Assembly (NCBI GenBank): GCA_021648745.1
Contig: JAKISE010000002.1
Location: 23,701 to 87,700 of the forward strand
DNA from: Cyclobacteriaceae bacterium
GTDB lineage: Bacteria; Bacteroidota; Bacteroidia; Cytophagales; Cyclobacteriaceae
Length of the DNA: 64,000 nt
Direction: 5' to 3'
Shown in pieces: positions 45,631 to 54,195 of the stretch. Made by a program: the position numbers and the translations under genes. The notes beneath the pieces were generated by a model that worked only from the letters and a program-made list of their open reading frames with translations, was not told where the DNA came from and made no database searches. How positions within the stretch are numbered: position 1 is the first letter of the stretch; the number at the start of each line of letters is the position of its first letter.

Positions 45631-47121
45631 ATGAGTATATTTTTACGCTACACATTCTCATTATTATTCATATTAACTTCTTTTTTTAGCACTGCCCAAA
45701 CAGATAGTGTTTCAATAGACAGCAGCCCTCAATCGATAACTGTAGAAACAGCATCCACTAATGCTCCAGATACTGTTGTAAGCTCCACAGAAGAAAAAAT
45801 TGATGGAAATGCACTTTCAGAGGACTCAAATTTACTCATTTCAATTCCTAGAGGATTGCTTGGAATGGCCTCCTTGATTTTAATAGCTTATCTTTTTAGT
45901 AGCAATAGAAAAGCCATTTCGTGGCAAGTTGTAGCCATTGGTTTAGGTGCCCAACTTGTGCTAGCATTTGGTATTTTAAACCTGTCTTGGGTTCGTGCCA
46001 TTTTTGAATTCTTTGGCAAAATATTTATTAAAGTACTTGATTTTACAAGAGATGGTAGCGAGTTCTTGTTTGGAGGTTTATTAAATATAGATTCGTTCGG
46101 TTTTATTTTTGCACTTCAAATATTACCAACAATCATCTTCTTCTCTGCGCTTACAAGCGTGCTATTTTACTTAGGGATCATTCAAAAAGTGGTGTATGGT
46201 CTTGCCTGGTTATTAACAAAGGCACTTAGTATTTCAGGTGCCGAATCTCTTTCTGTGGCAGGCAATATTTTCTTGGGACAAACAGAAGCTCCCCTCCTAA
46301 TAAAAGCTTATTTAGAAAAAATGAATAAGTCAGAAATTTTACTAGTAATGACTGGTGGAATGGCGACTGTGGCTGGAGGTGGGTTGGCTGCCTATATTGG
46401 CTTTTTAGGGGGTGATGACCCTGTACAACGCCTGATATTTGCCAAGCATTTATTGGCAGCTTCCATTATGGCAGCTCCAGGAGCCATAGTGATTTCAAAA
46501 ATTATTGTACCTCAAACTGAAAAAATCGATTCCAACATAAAAATAAGTAAACAAAATGTGGGGAGCAATTTCCTAGATGCTATGAGCAATGGCACAACCG
46601 AAGGGTTAAAATTAGCCCTCAATGTAGGTGCGATGTTAATGGTGTTTTTTGCCTTTATAGCCATGTTCGATTATGGTTTTGTAAAATTAGGCTCGATTAC
46701 AGGGCTTAATGATACCATTGCAGGTTTTACCAATGGGCAGTATGATTCGTTATCTCTCAAATTTATATTGGGCTATTTGTTCGCCCCAATTATGTGGCTC
46801 ATAGGTATTGTGTCTGAAGACATTACTTTGGTGGGGCAGTTATTAGGAGAAAAACTAATTGCGAGTGAATTTGTCGGGTACAAAAGCCTGGCTACTATGA
46901 AGGCTGCTGATTCATTTACTTCTACCAAATCTATTATTATGGCCACATATATGCTCTGTGGGTTTGCCAATTTTGCTTCTATTGGCATTCAAATTGGTGG
47001 TATTGGAGGTTTAGCTCCTGGTCAACGAGTGCTGCTTTCTAAGTATGGGTTGAAAGCATTGTTAGCTGGCACATTAGCATCACTTATGTCAGCCACTATT
47101 GTGGGCATGATGATGGGATAG
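45631..47121 (+). CDS. nupC: Concentrative nucleoside transporter with N-terminal secreted extension
   Basis: A 496-residue CNT-family transporter that imports nucleosides with a cation gradient. The signature GNIFLGQTEAPLLIKAYL is at about 210, with IAYLFSSNRKAISW, FALQILPTIIFFSAL, TGGMATVAGGGLAAYIGFLG and ICGFANF-type (LCGFANFASIGIQIGGIG) segments. Unlike the usual 400-430 residues, it has about 65 extra N-terminal residues: a signal-peptide-like helix ending TSFFSTAQ, then a Ser/Thr/Asp-rich linker before the first core helix (about 75). The extension would lie in the periplasm. Start ATG 45631 is the only one with that signal helix. Confidence 0.93.
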   Translation: MSIFLRYTFSLLFILTSFFSTAQTDSVSIDSSPQSITVETASTNAPDTVVSSTEEKIDGNALSEDSNLLISIPRGLLGMASLILIAYLFSSNRKAISWQVVAIGLGAQLVLAFGILNLSWVRAIFEFFGKIFIKVLDFTRDGSEFLFGGLLNIDSFGFIFALQILPTIIFFSALTSVLFYLGIIQKVVYGLAWLLTKALSISGAESLSVAGNIFLGQTEAPLLIKAYLEKMNKSEILLVMTGGMATVAGGGLAAYIGFLGGDDPVQRLIFAKHLLAASIMAAPGAIVISKIIVPQTEKIDSNIKISKQNVGSNFLDAMSNGTTEGLKLALNVGAMLMVFFAFIAMFDYGFVKLGSITGLNDTIAGFTNGQYDSLSLKFILGYLFAPIMWLIGIVSEDITLVGQLLGEKLIASEFVGYKSLATMKAADSFTSTKSIIMATYMLCGFANFASIGIQIGGIGGLAPGQRVLLSKYGLKALLAGTLASLMSATIVGMMMG

Positions 47122-47195
47122 ACAAGTTTGATGTAAGATGTATAAGGTTTAATGTGGATATGAGACAAATCATTTACTTTACTCACACCAAGTTC

Positions 47196-48116
47196 CTAAA
47201 AACTAAATTTTCCTAAAAACTCACTCAATTCATCTTTCAGCTCTCCTGCTTTAGGTAGGTCTATAAATTGAGCTACTTTCAGATTTATGTCCAGCTCAAA
47301 GTTGCGAAGTTCTTGATGCTGATCTACAAAAATAAACTCAAGGTCAGGAATTAATTCTTTAAAAACATCCACCAAATCGAGTACTGAATAATTGCTTATT
47401 GCAAAATTATAAGTGTCAGAAGGCAGCTCCTTAAATGGAAGTTCAGATAGCACTTGGCTAATTGCATCAATATGTACGAATGCCCTGGATTGTTTACCAC
47501 TCCCCTGAATGCTAATCTTCTTAGAAAAATTAGCTTCGAACGCAAACCGGTTAATCACCGCATCAAAGCGCATTGATTGATTAAAACCATACACATTTCC
47601 AGCACGGATAATTACTGCTCTATCCTTATCAACTAATCGTTCTACATGCTTCTCTGCTCTTAGTTTAGAATTGCCATAAAAAGTTTTAGGATTCGGAGCG
47701 GTTGTTTCCGTAGCTTGCTTATCAGAAGCACCATACACACTCGTGCTACTTAAATACACCAATTGCTTTACGCCAGACTCTTCTACTGCAGAAACTACTT
47801 CTGCCGTACCCCAATGGTTTACCTGTTCATAAATATGAGGATCCAAATTGGCATAAGGGGTTGTTACTCGTGCCGCCAAATGATAGACAATATCGATATC
47901 CTTCATTGACTTTTTGAGTGAACGGGTGTCTAAAATATCACCCTGAACTAATGATATGTTAGAGGTTTCACTCAGATTTTCTCCTAGGAACAAATTGTAA
48001 TTTCCACGGCTTAAATTATCATAAATAACCACTTTGCTCACGGTTGACGATTCTGCTAATCGCTCGACCAAGGCTGTACCGATATAACCCGCTCCTCCAG
48101 TTACTAGTATTCTCAT
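47196..48116 (-). CDS. NAD-dependent epimerase/dehydratase (extended SDR)
   Basis: 306 residues from the ATG at 48116 (MRILVTGGAGYIGTALVERL). Rossmann motif TGGAGYIG (6-13), DNLSRG, YHLAARVTTPY, and the catalytic pair YGNSK (about 145). This is a sugar-nucleotide epimerase/dehydratase-type short-chain dehydrogenase; the substrate cannot be assigned. Its ATG overlaps the stop of the APS reductase gene by 4 bases (ATGA), so translation is coupled. A longer reading from 48146 lies inside that gene and is not favoured. Confidence 0.85.
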   Translation of the reverse strand: MRILVTGGAGYIGTALVERLAESSTVSKVVIYDNLSRGNYNLFLGENLSETSNISLVQGDILDTRSLKKSMKDIDIVYHLAARVTTPYANLDPHIYEQVNHWGTAEVVSAVEESGVKQLVYLSSTSVYGASDKQATETTAPNPKTFYGNSKLRAEKHVERLVDKDRAVIIRAGNVYGFNQSMRFDAVINRFAFEANFSKKISIQGSGKQSRAFVHIDAISQVLSELPFKELPSDTYNFAISNYSVLDLVDVFKELIPDLEFIFVDQHQELRNFELDINLKVAQFIDLPKAGELKDELSEFLGKFSF

Positions 48117-48772
48117 TGCTTTATTAGGTCCGTGTGTAATCCACACTCAGTTTTGTTTAGTCCGTACCATCTTGCCTCTCGTTCTTGCATCTCAGGATTA
48201 ATTCTTCTGGTGCAAGGTTCGCATCCGATGCTCATGTAACCCTGTGTATCCAATGGGTGCTTAGGTAAATTATATTCTTTTTGATACTCATACACCATTT
48301 TAGAGGTCCAATCTAACATAGGGTGAAGACGAATGGTGTTATGAGGAGCCTGCTGTGTTTCTTTCATTTGGCTCCGAGTAGCACTTTGGTCAGCTCGTAC
48401 CCCATTAATCCACACATCGTGGGTTCTTAAAATAGAATCCAAAGGTTGGGTTTTATTTATATAGCAGCAATGGTCAGGATCAGAAGTAAATAATAACCTT
48501 CCACCAGCATCCATTTGCATAGATTTTGGCATCGAAGATTTTAAATCAATCAAATTATCCATTCCAAAAGCATTCATTATTTCATCTCTAAACTTGATAG
48601 TTTCAGGAAAGTGATAGCCCGTGTTAATAAAAATGACGGGTAAACGAGGATCAATTCTGCTTAACATATGAAGCAGCACCAAACTATGCGATTGAAATGA
48701 AGAAGTAATAAAATACTCTTTACCCCCCTTTTTGTATTGGGTTATGTATTGGTTTAGGCTTTTGAAATTCAT
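48113..48772 (-). CDS. cysH: Assimilatory APS reductase (phosphoadenylyl-sulfate reductase family)
   Basis: A 219-residue enzyme of sulfate assimilation that reduces adenylyl sulfate to sulfite with thioredoxin. The fold marks SSFQSHSLVLLHMLSRIDPRLPVIFINTGYHFPET are present. The cysteine pairs DHCCYINKTQPL (about 102) and GCEPCTR (about 185) form the CC...CxxC site of a 4Fe-4S cluster, pointing to APS rather than PAPS as substrate. The C-terminal ECGLH holds the catalytic Cys. Other sulfate genes are not adjacent; only an SDR epimerase overlaps its 3' end. Confidence 0.9.
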   Translation of the reverse strand: MNFKSLNQYITQYKKGGKEYFITSSFQSHSLVLLHMLSRIDPRLPVIFINTGYHFPETIKFRDEIMNAFGMDNLIDLKSSMPKSMQMDAGGRLLFTSDPDHCCYINKTQPLDSILRTHDVWINGVRADQSATRSQMKETQQAPHNTIRLHPMLDWTSKMVYEYQKEYNLPKHPLDTQGYMSIGCEPCTRRINPEMQEREARWYGLNKTECGLHTDLIKQ

Positions 48773-48934
48773 ACAAATTATTTTAAGGAATGTGCTCCCT
48801 TTTAATCAATGGGCAAAAGTAGTGGTTCAAGTGCTATGGCTTAATGAGAATTGTCAATAATTTAAAATAAAAAGAGGTAATGCAGAGGTCAACTATTTTC
48901 ATAACTTTGCGCATTAAAATATTAGCAGAATTTT

Positions 48935-49999
48935 ATGTATAAACGAATTAATGGTCTTCAGCATGTAGGTGTAGGTGTTCCTAACCACGCAGAGTCTTGG
49001 AAATGGTACCGTAAGTTCTTTGGGATGGACATTGCGATGTTTAATGGCGAAGCAGAAGCACCCTTAATGCAGATTTATACGAAGGGCGACATTATTAATA
49101 AACGAGCCGCTATGATTCTAAACCTTCAAGGAGGTTTGGCTATGGAAGTAGTTAGTCCTGTTTCGTTTAAGGCCACTGATGCCAATGTTAGTTTTGAATT
49201 AGGCGATTTAGGTATTTTTATTGCTCAAATTAAATCCCCAGATGTGGAGAAAACACATACTTGGTTTAAAGATAAAGGAGCAGACATAATTGGTGAGATA
49301 CAAGAACTGCCTTATGGTGGTAAAACATTTTACCTGAAAGACCCCAACGGGTTATTATTTCAAGTAGTTCCTGGCGGTGGCTGGTACACTAAATTACGCC
49401 ATGTTACCGGTGGGCCGGTGGGTAGTACTGTTGGTGTAACCGATATTGATAAAGCCTTAACTCTTTATGCTGATTTGCTAGGTTACGACAAAATTATATT
49501 TGATGAAACTCGGGTTTTTGACGATTGGAAAAACACGGTTCCTGGAGGAGATAAAACGTTTAGAAGAGTTCGTTTAGCTCAAAGTAATAAGCCTGGTGGG
49601 GGTTTTGCCAAGGTAATGGCAGATACTTATATTGAGTTGGCTCAAGCCATTGACTATACACCCAAGAAAATTTATGCTGATCGACTGTGGGGAGACATTG
49701 GATTTGTTCACCTTGGTTTTGATGTGCGCGGAATGAAGGAGCTTGGCAAAGACTTGGCCGAAAAGGGCTTTGGCTTTACTTGCGATACCAAAGACACACT
49801 CGATATGGGTGGCACCACTCGCGTGCACTGTACCTATATTGAAGACCCAGACGGAACACTTATTGAACTTATTGAGGTGTATAAAATTCCTATAATTGAA
49901 AAATTGGGCATCTTTTTAAATTTGGAAAACAGGGACCCTTTAAAGCCCCTCCCCGACTTTATGTTAAAGGCTTTGAGGTTTGGAAGAATCAAAGATTGA
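48935..49999 (+). CDS. VOC-family protein with two glyoxalase-like domains
   Basis: A 354-residue protein made of two vicinal-oxygen-chelate modules. The first starts LQHVGVGVPNHAESWKWYRKFFGMD and ends YLKDPNGLLFQVVPG (about 135). The second starts GSTVGVTDIDKALTLYADLLGYD and ends CTYIEDPDGTLIELIEVY (about 320). His and Glu metal ligands are visible in these motifs. Such proteins are ring-cleaving dioxygenases, epimerases or lyases; the reaction cannot be told. Its stop overlaps the start of a cytochrome c gene (TGATG), implying coupling. A C-terminal tail of about 30 residues is specific. Confidence 0.82.
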   Translation: MYKRINGLQHVGVGVPNHAESWKWYRKFFGMDIAMFNGEAEAPLMQIYTKGDIINKRAAMILNLQGGLAMEVVSPVSFKATDANVSFELGDLGIFIAQIKSPDVEKTHTWFKDKGADIIGEIQELPYGGKTFYLKDPNGLLFQVVPGGGWYTKLRHVTGGPVGSTVGVTDIDKALTLYADLLGYDKIIFDETRVFDDWKNTVPGGDKTFRRVRLAQSNKPGGGFAKVMADTYIELAQAIDYTPKKIYADRLWGDIGFVHLGFDVRGMKELGKDLAEKGFGFTCDTKDTLDMGGTTRVHCTYIEDPDGTLIELIEVYKIPIIEKLGIFLNLENRDPLKPLPDFMLKALRFGRIKD

Positions 50000-50502
50000 T
50001 GAAGTTAATACAAAGGCACAAAGGCGCAGAGAATAAACCTTATGTTTTAAATTTCTACTCTCCTCTTTTTTCTTATCTCCTTCTTTCAATTCTTGCATTG
50101 TTTCTCTTTTCTTGCGGCCCTGCTCGAAATAACGAAACCTTTAAAACCCTTTCTACTAAAGACCAAAACAAATACCAGAAGTATATTATTCAAGGACGAG
50201 ATTTATACAAAGCAAATTGTGCCTCTTGCCACCAAACCAATGGTAAAGGCGTTAAAAAGCTAATTCCCCCATTGGCAGGGTCTGATTATTTAAGAGAAAA
50301 TCAAGCCAAATCCGTTGATCTCATAAAAAACGGAGCATCAGAGCCTGTAGTAGTTAATGGTATTTCTTACCTCCCCACCATGCCAGCACACGCTCACTTA
50401 TCTAATCTAGAAATAGCTGAGATTTTAACCTATATAAACAACAGTTGGGGCAATGAATTTGGCTTTGCAGATGCGAAAGAAATAAAAAAATTGCTTGAAT
50501 AA
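49999..50502 (+). CDS. Monohaem c-type cytochrome lipoprotein
   Basis: About 167 residues from the ATG at 49999. A membrane-directed lipoprotein signal (LSILALFLFSCGP, Cys near 35) is followed by one class I haem domain: NCASCHQTNGKG (haem attachment, about 71-82) and a distal Met in the YLPTMPAHAHLSNLEIAEILTYI region. It would sit in the periplasm, tethered to a membrane, and carry one electron. The start overlaps the VOC gene stop by one base. Partner oxidase or dehydrogenase unknown. Confidence 0.88.
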   Translation: MKLIQRHKGAENKPYVLNFYSPLFSYLLLSILALFLFSCGPARNNETFKTLSTKDQNKYQKYIIQGRDLYKANCASCHQTNGKGVKKLIPPLAGSDYLRENQAKSVDLIKNGASEPVVVNGISYLPTMPAHAHLSNLEIAEILTYINNSWGNEFGFADAKEIKKLLE

Positions 50503-50657
50503 GGTGGTTTAATTCAATTTTAAAACATTAAGTCTCCAATCTTATACTCCTTCCTTATGGATAAGGTATTTTAAAATTAGTAATCTGGGCTTGCCTCCGC
50601 TCAAAGTTGGGTCTAAGCATTGCTTTACATAACTTTACAATAACCAAAAAATCATAT

Positions 50658-51551
50658 ATGAATCGAATATTACTTTTCCTTCTATTTACTAGCTTGTCGT
50701 TATCTTCATTTAGTCAGGATTCTGCTATAGGTGAAAACGTGCAAGAAAAAATTGCTGCTTTTGGCTACTGTATTATGCCTGACAACACTACTTTTCTGTC
50801 CTTGGAGGCAGATTATGATGGTGAATACATTACAGAACGAGAGCTTATTGACTTGTTTGAAACCGGTAGATTTGAATTTAGCAAAGACCTTGTAAATTGG
50901 ACATATTACTCCTACTGGGCTCTGAACGAGCGCACACTAGAGCAACCTGAAGCTCATATTTTTTATCAAATGGTTGTAGACCCCACAGGCACCTATTTGG
51001 CCATTGCTAAAACGTTGAGAAGCGGCTGGGCTAAAACGATTATGATATATAACAAGGGAAGCCAGACCAAAATTGACGAAATAGATTTGGGCACTATAAA
51101 TGAAAGTATTGACTTTTTAAACCAAGTTAAATTCAACAAAAACGGGGATAAGCTAATTATTGGTGCTAACGATCAAGGGGTTTATGCTTATTCGGTTAAA
51201 GAAAGATCTATGAAAGAGTTATACGCCCCATTTACCTATCAATTTTACGATTACGACTACAAAAATGGCGCTCCTATATTAAAGAAATATACTAAAAATA
51301 GCGGAGGAGAGCATGTGCTCGACCCTGAGTTGTTTGTACTTAACGGAAGTAACAAGACAGAGATTGAACTTCCATTACCCTTGCATTACACCCGTATTTT
51401 AAACCCAACAGAAACCCATAAATATTATGGAATGTTTTATGAGCAAGAGTATGATACCTATATTGCTCCGGTTGATGACTATAACGACCAAGTAATTTAT
51501 CGTAATAAAAAAACATTTGTGTTTATTACTAGAGAAGTGCCTAAGGAGTAA
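50658..51551 (+). CDS. Secreted protein of unknown function
   Basis: About 297 residues from the ATG at 50658, which gives a clean signal peptide (LLFLLFTSLSLSSFSQ). The in-frame upstream ATG at 50607 would bury it. The mature chain is beta-rich (QMVVDPTGTYLAIAKTLRSGWAKTIMIYN; VKFNKNGDKLIIGANDQGVYAYSVKERS), which suggests propeller-like blades without a clear family signature. It converges with the COG3014-like gene 3 bp away. I do not recognise it. Confidence 0.7.
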   Translation: MNRILLFLLFTSLSLSSFSQDSAIGENVQEKIAAFGYCIMPDNTTFLSLEADYDGEYITERELIDLFETGRFEFSKDLVNWTYYSYWALNERTLEQPEAHIFYQMVVDPTGTYLAIAKTLRSGWAKTIMIYNKGSQTKIDEIDLGTINESIDFLNQVKFNKNGDKLIIGANDQGVYAYSVKERSMKELYAPFTYQFYDYDYKNGAPILKKYTKNSGGEHVLDPELFVLNGSNKTEIELPLPLHYTRILNPTETHKYYGMFYEQEYDTYIAPVDDYNDQVIYRNKKTFVFITREVPKE

Positions 51552-51554
51552 TAA

Positions 51555-52964
51555 TTATTGAGAAACCTGATAGCCGCGCATTTTCCATGGCATGGTAGCC
51601 ATTGTATTTACAGGAAAAATAACAGTTTCACTTTGCTTAGACTTTACCTTAAACTCGTGTTTAACAATATTTCCATTAGCATCCTTTAGGTTTAACGTCA
51701 TATCATTATCTTCATGAGTATCAATAAATACTCGTGTGTAGTATATGCTATGGGGCAACGTTTGCCAATTTCTAGTGTCGGCACTTTCAGTTGCAGAAGC
51801 TAATAAGCTCAATGCCATACCTAAGCCTTCGTTATCTTTTCCAACTTGGGCTGCAGCGGCTTGCTTTAGAGCAACTCTCCCTAAGGATTTGGCAAATTCT
51901 AAGAGCATCCTCTCTTCCAACACCTTAAATGATATCGCGTTAAGGTCTTCAATCTTGCTTAGTTCTTTTGTTTCATTATTATAAGTAATTGAACCTGACT
52001 TATATAATAATGGCCTTTCAACATACTTAGGAAACACTACTTTTATCCAAGTAAGTCCATTAAGGTCGCTATTGCCAATGTAAAACGGAAAAGTCATTCC
52101 ATAATCAGCATTTACAAATGAAACCCAACCATTACCAGTGTAAACAATAGCGAAATTAATTCCCCACTCATCCTTAATAGGCCCCAAGCCGTTATTCCAA
52201 AGCACTACAGCTTGTGACTGATTCGGCTTAGGTCTGACATAATCAATTTCAAATTTTTTAGCAAAACGATCTCTCTCATCATAAATACCGGATAAGTCAG
52301 CTGTGCGAACTAGGTCGTGCTTAAGTTGATTTGGAATTTTAAACTTAAAAAGCTGCTTATAGGAGTTTGCATAGATGTTAAATGCGTTTCGATAGGCTAT
52401 AAATGCATTATTATAATCACCTGTTCCATCGTAAATTATACCCATTAAAGTGTGAATGAAGGCATCTTCCTTATACTTTCGGTCAGATTTATACTTGTCG
52501 CTCAATTGCTGCAACCTAATATTCATACGCTTGCACTCCACTATGGCTTCGTCATACTCCCCTAGTTGGTAGTAATTCAATGCCTTATAATAGTTGATCA
52601 TCAACTTTTCATGGTCTTCTCCCCTATAAGTGGAGAGGTTTGGGTTTAATAATAGAGCGGCTCCTTCTTCTCCTACTTTTTTCTTGTCATCTTCTATAAA
52701 TAAATCTGCCTTTTCAAAGTAGGCGTTGCTTTCCTCAAAATGGCCTTGCATCGACTCTACAACACCTGCGTTAACCCAAAATAGGAAGCGCGTTTTGCTT
52801 TTTTTCAACTTCTCTTCATTGGATTTAACCATGGCTTCGGCCTCGGCCAAATTACCATCACTAACTTTTTTATTAAAATCGTATAATTTTTGGTAAAATG
52901 TGGGTGTTGTGCATGACCAACTGAGCACTCCTAGTAAAACCATGTAAAAAAACCGTTGTTTCAT
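51555..52964 (-). CDS. COG3014-like TPR lipoprotein
   Basis: About 469 residues from the ATG at 52964. A lipoprotein signal with lipobox LSWSC (Cys about 18) is followed by TPR-like helices (about 25-210: AGVVESMQGHFEESNAYFEKADLF; YYKALNYYQLGEYDEAIVECKRMN; DYNNAFIAYRNAFNIY). The C-terminal half is beta-rich (VVLWNNGLGPIKDEWGINFAIV...). In other Gram-negatives, a gene of this type (COG3014) sits beside lpoB, as here (78 bp upstream, same strand). Its function is unknown; the partnership suggests a role with LpoB at the cell wall. Confidence 0.75.
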   Translation of the reverse strand: MKQRFFYMVLLGVLSWSCTTPTFYQKLYDFNKKVSDGNLAEAEAMVKSNEEKLKKSKTRFLFWVNAGVVESMQGHFEESNAYFEKADLFIEDDKKKVGEEGAALLLNPNLSTYRGEDHEKLMINYYKALNYYQLGEYDEAIVECKRMNIRLQQLSDKYKSDRKYKEDAFIHTLMGIIYDGTGDYNNAFIAYRNAFNIYANSYKQLFKFKIPNQLKHDLVRTADLSGIYDERDRFAKKFEIDYVRPKPNQSQAVVLWNNGLGPIKDEWGINFAIVYTGNGWVSFVNADYGMTFPFYIGNSDLNGLTWIKVVFPKYVERPLLYKSGSITYNNETKELSKIEDLNAISFKVLEERMLLEFAKSLGRVALKQAAAAQVGKDNEGLGMALSLLASATESADTRNWQTLPHSIYYTRVFIDTHEDNDMTLNLKDANGNIVKHEFKVKSKQSETVIFPVNTMATMPWKMRGYQVSQ

Positions 52965-53042
52965 GAGCACTATAGTACTTTCAATTATTTAAAAGTAGAT
53001 TTTATCAAGGCCTTCTTCAAAAGGAGATATTAGTGCAAGAGA

Positions 53043-53636
53043 CTAATTTTTTATGTATTTCTTAATCTCCTTATCTCCAATCCAAACTTTTTCGGTAGTC
53101 TTAAGATTAATTAACTCAAGGTTAACTTTATAGTTTACCAATCGTTCTTTTTTGTACTCGTCAATGGTTGAATTAATAGTGCCAAAAAGCATAAAGTCCG
53201 CACCTAACTCAGCTGCAATTTTTTGTTGGGATTCAGGTGTAGCATTAGTTTGCTGTTGCGCTTTCTCTTCACGAAGCTTATCTCTAAACAAATCATTGGC
53301 AACTACTCTTACCTTTCCTGAATTAACAAATTCAATTTCAACATCTTTTACAAAGGTTTCAGCTTCAATATGCTCAGAAGTTCTATTGACAATAATGCCA
53401 ATAATAACTACAGGAGGTCGTTCTTCGTTTCCCTCAAAACGAATGAGCCAAGGCTTACTGAGCACGTCTCTGCTCATTTGCTCTGCCACTTGTTTAGAGT
53501 CTGTGTCGTTCCACCTGCCGCTTAGGTCTATTTGATCATTGGGGTCCAGCCTTGTTACTTTTTTGGTGGCACATCCACTAGCTAGTAATGCCAATATAAA
53601 AATTGTTGCTATTTGCGTAGTTTTATTGGTTTTCAT
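53043..53636 (-). CDS. lpoB: LpoB-like penicillin-binding-protein activator lipoprotein
   Basis: 197 residues with a lipoprotein signal (LLASGC, Cys about 22). The family region follows: VTRLDPNDQIDLSGRWNDTDSKQVAEQM, PPVVIIGIIVNRTSEHIEAE, then AAELGADFMLFGTINS and WIGDKEIKKYI. In E. coli, LpoB crosses the periplasm to activate PBP1B; here the flexible linker after the lipid anchor is very short. The order beside a COG3014-like gene matches that in other Gram-negatives. Full length for the short form. Confidence 0.85.
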   Translation of the reverse strand: MKTNKTTQIATIFILALLASGCATKKVTRLDPNDQIDLSGRWNDTDSKQVAEQMSRDVLSKPWLIRFEGNEERPPVVIIGIIVNRTSEHIEAETFVKDVEIEFVNSGKVRVVANDLFRDKLREEKAQQQTNATPESQQKIAAELGADFMLFGTINSTIDEYKKERLVNYKVNLELINLKTTEKVWIGDKEIKKYIKN

Positions 53637-53708
53637 GGAATTCGTTGATTTTGGTTAAATATTTTATTGGAATTGGAAGATCTCCAAATTTCGAAACAGT
53701 GATAAGCG

Positions 53709-54140
53709 CTATCTAAATACTATTTTTCCTTTAGGGTTAGGTGAAATACGTTTTAAGAATAACTCCGACTTTGAAAGTCGTTTAATCTTATAAACAGTAT
53801 TCTCCAACCTATTAGTTGCGTCTCTTGCATCATGTATTAGCAAAAGTTCTTTACCGTTTAGCACCCACTTACCCGACATATACTCATAATCGTTATTTTT
53901 ATAACCAAATTTATGATCTATGCCTAAAGAAAACTCATTGCCAACCTCTAACCTAAAGCCATCCATCTTCTTTAGTTTACCCAGTTTTTTTCTTTTTACT
54001 TCAACAATTGTCCACTTTTTAGCAGATAAGAGGCTTTCTTGCTGGCGTTTATTCCGCTCCTGAGCATTTGAATTTGAAAAGCTAAAAATAGTAGCTACTA
54101 GTAGAATACTAGTTATTTTAAGTAGTTTAGAGGTTTTCAT
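53709..54140 (-). CDS. Small secreted lipocalin-like protein
   Basis: A 143-residue protein with signal peptide 1-26 (SFSNSNAQ). The mature chain has the order common in Bacteroidota lipocalin-like proteins: KKWTIVEVKRKKLGKL, FRLEVGNEFSLG, YEYMSGKWVLNGKELLLIHD, YKIKRLSKSELFLKR. It lies 72 bp upstream of the lpoB-like gene on the same strand and may share its transcript. Fold call is tentative and no ligand is known. Confidence 0.65.
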   Translation of the reverse strand: MKTSKLLKITSILLVATIFSFSNSNAQERNKRQQESLLSAKKWTIVEVKRKKLGKLKKMDGFRLEVGNEFSLGIDHKFGYKNNDYEYMSGKWVLNGKELLLIHDARDATNRLENTVYKIKRLSKSELFLKRISPNPKGKIVFR

Positions 54141-54195
54141 GGTGTTAGTTTTCTAGTGTAAATTTCGATTTTGCAAAATAGAATAACGAACAAAA

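Noticed and set aside
48902..48909. TAACTTTG as promoter of the VOC gene
   Set aside because: The -7 box fits, but no TTG lies 17-23 bp upstream; support too weak to list.
53152..53535. 127-residue plus-strand frame inside the lpoB-like gene
   Set aside because: Antisense shadow; no signal peptide, no family pattern.
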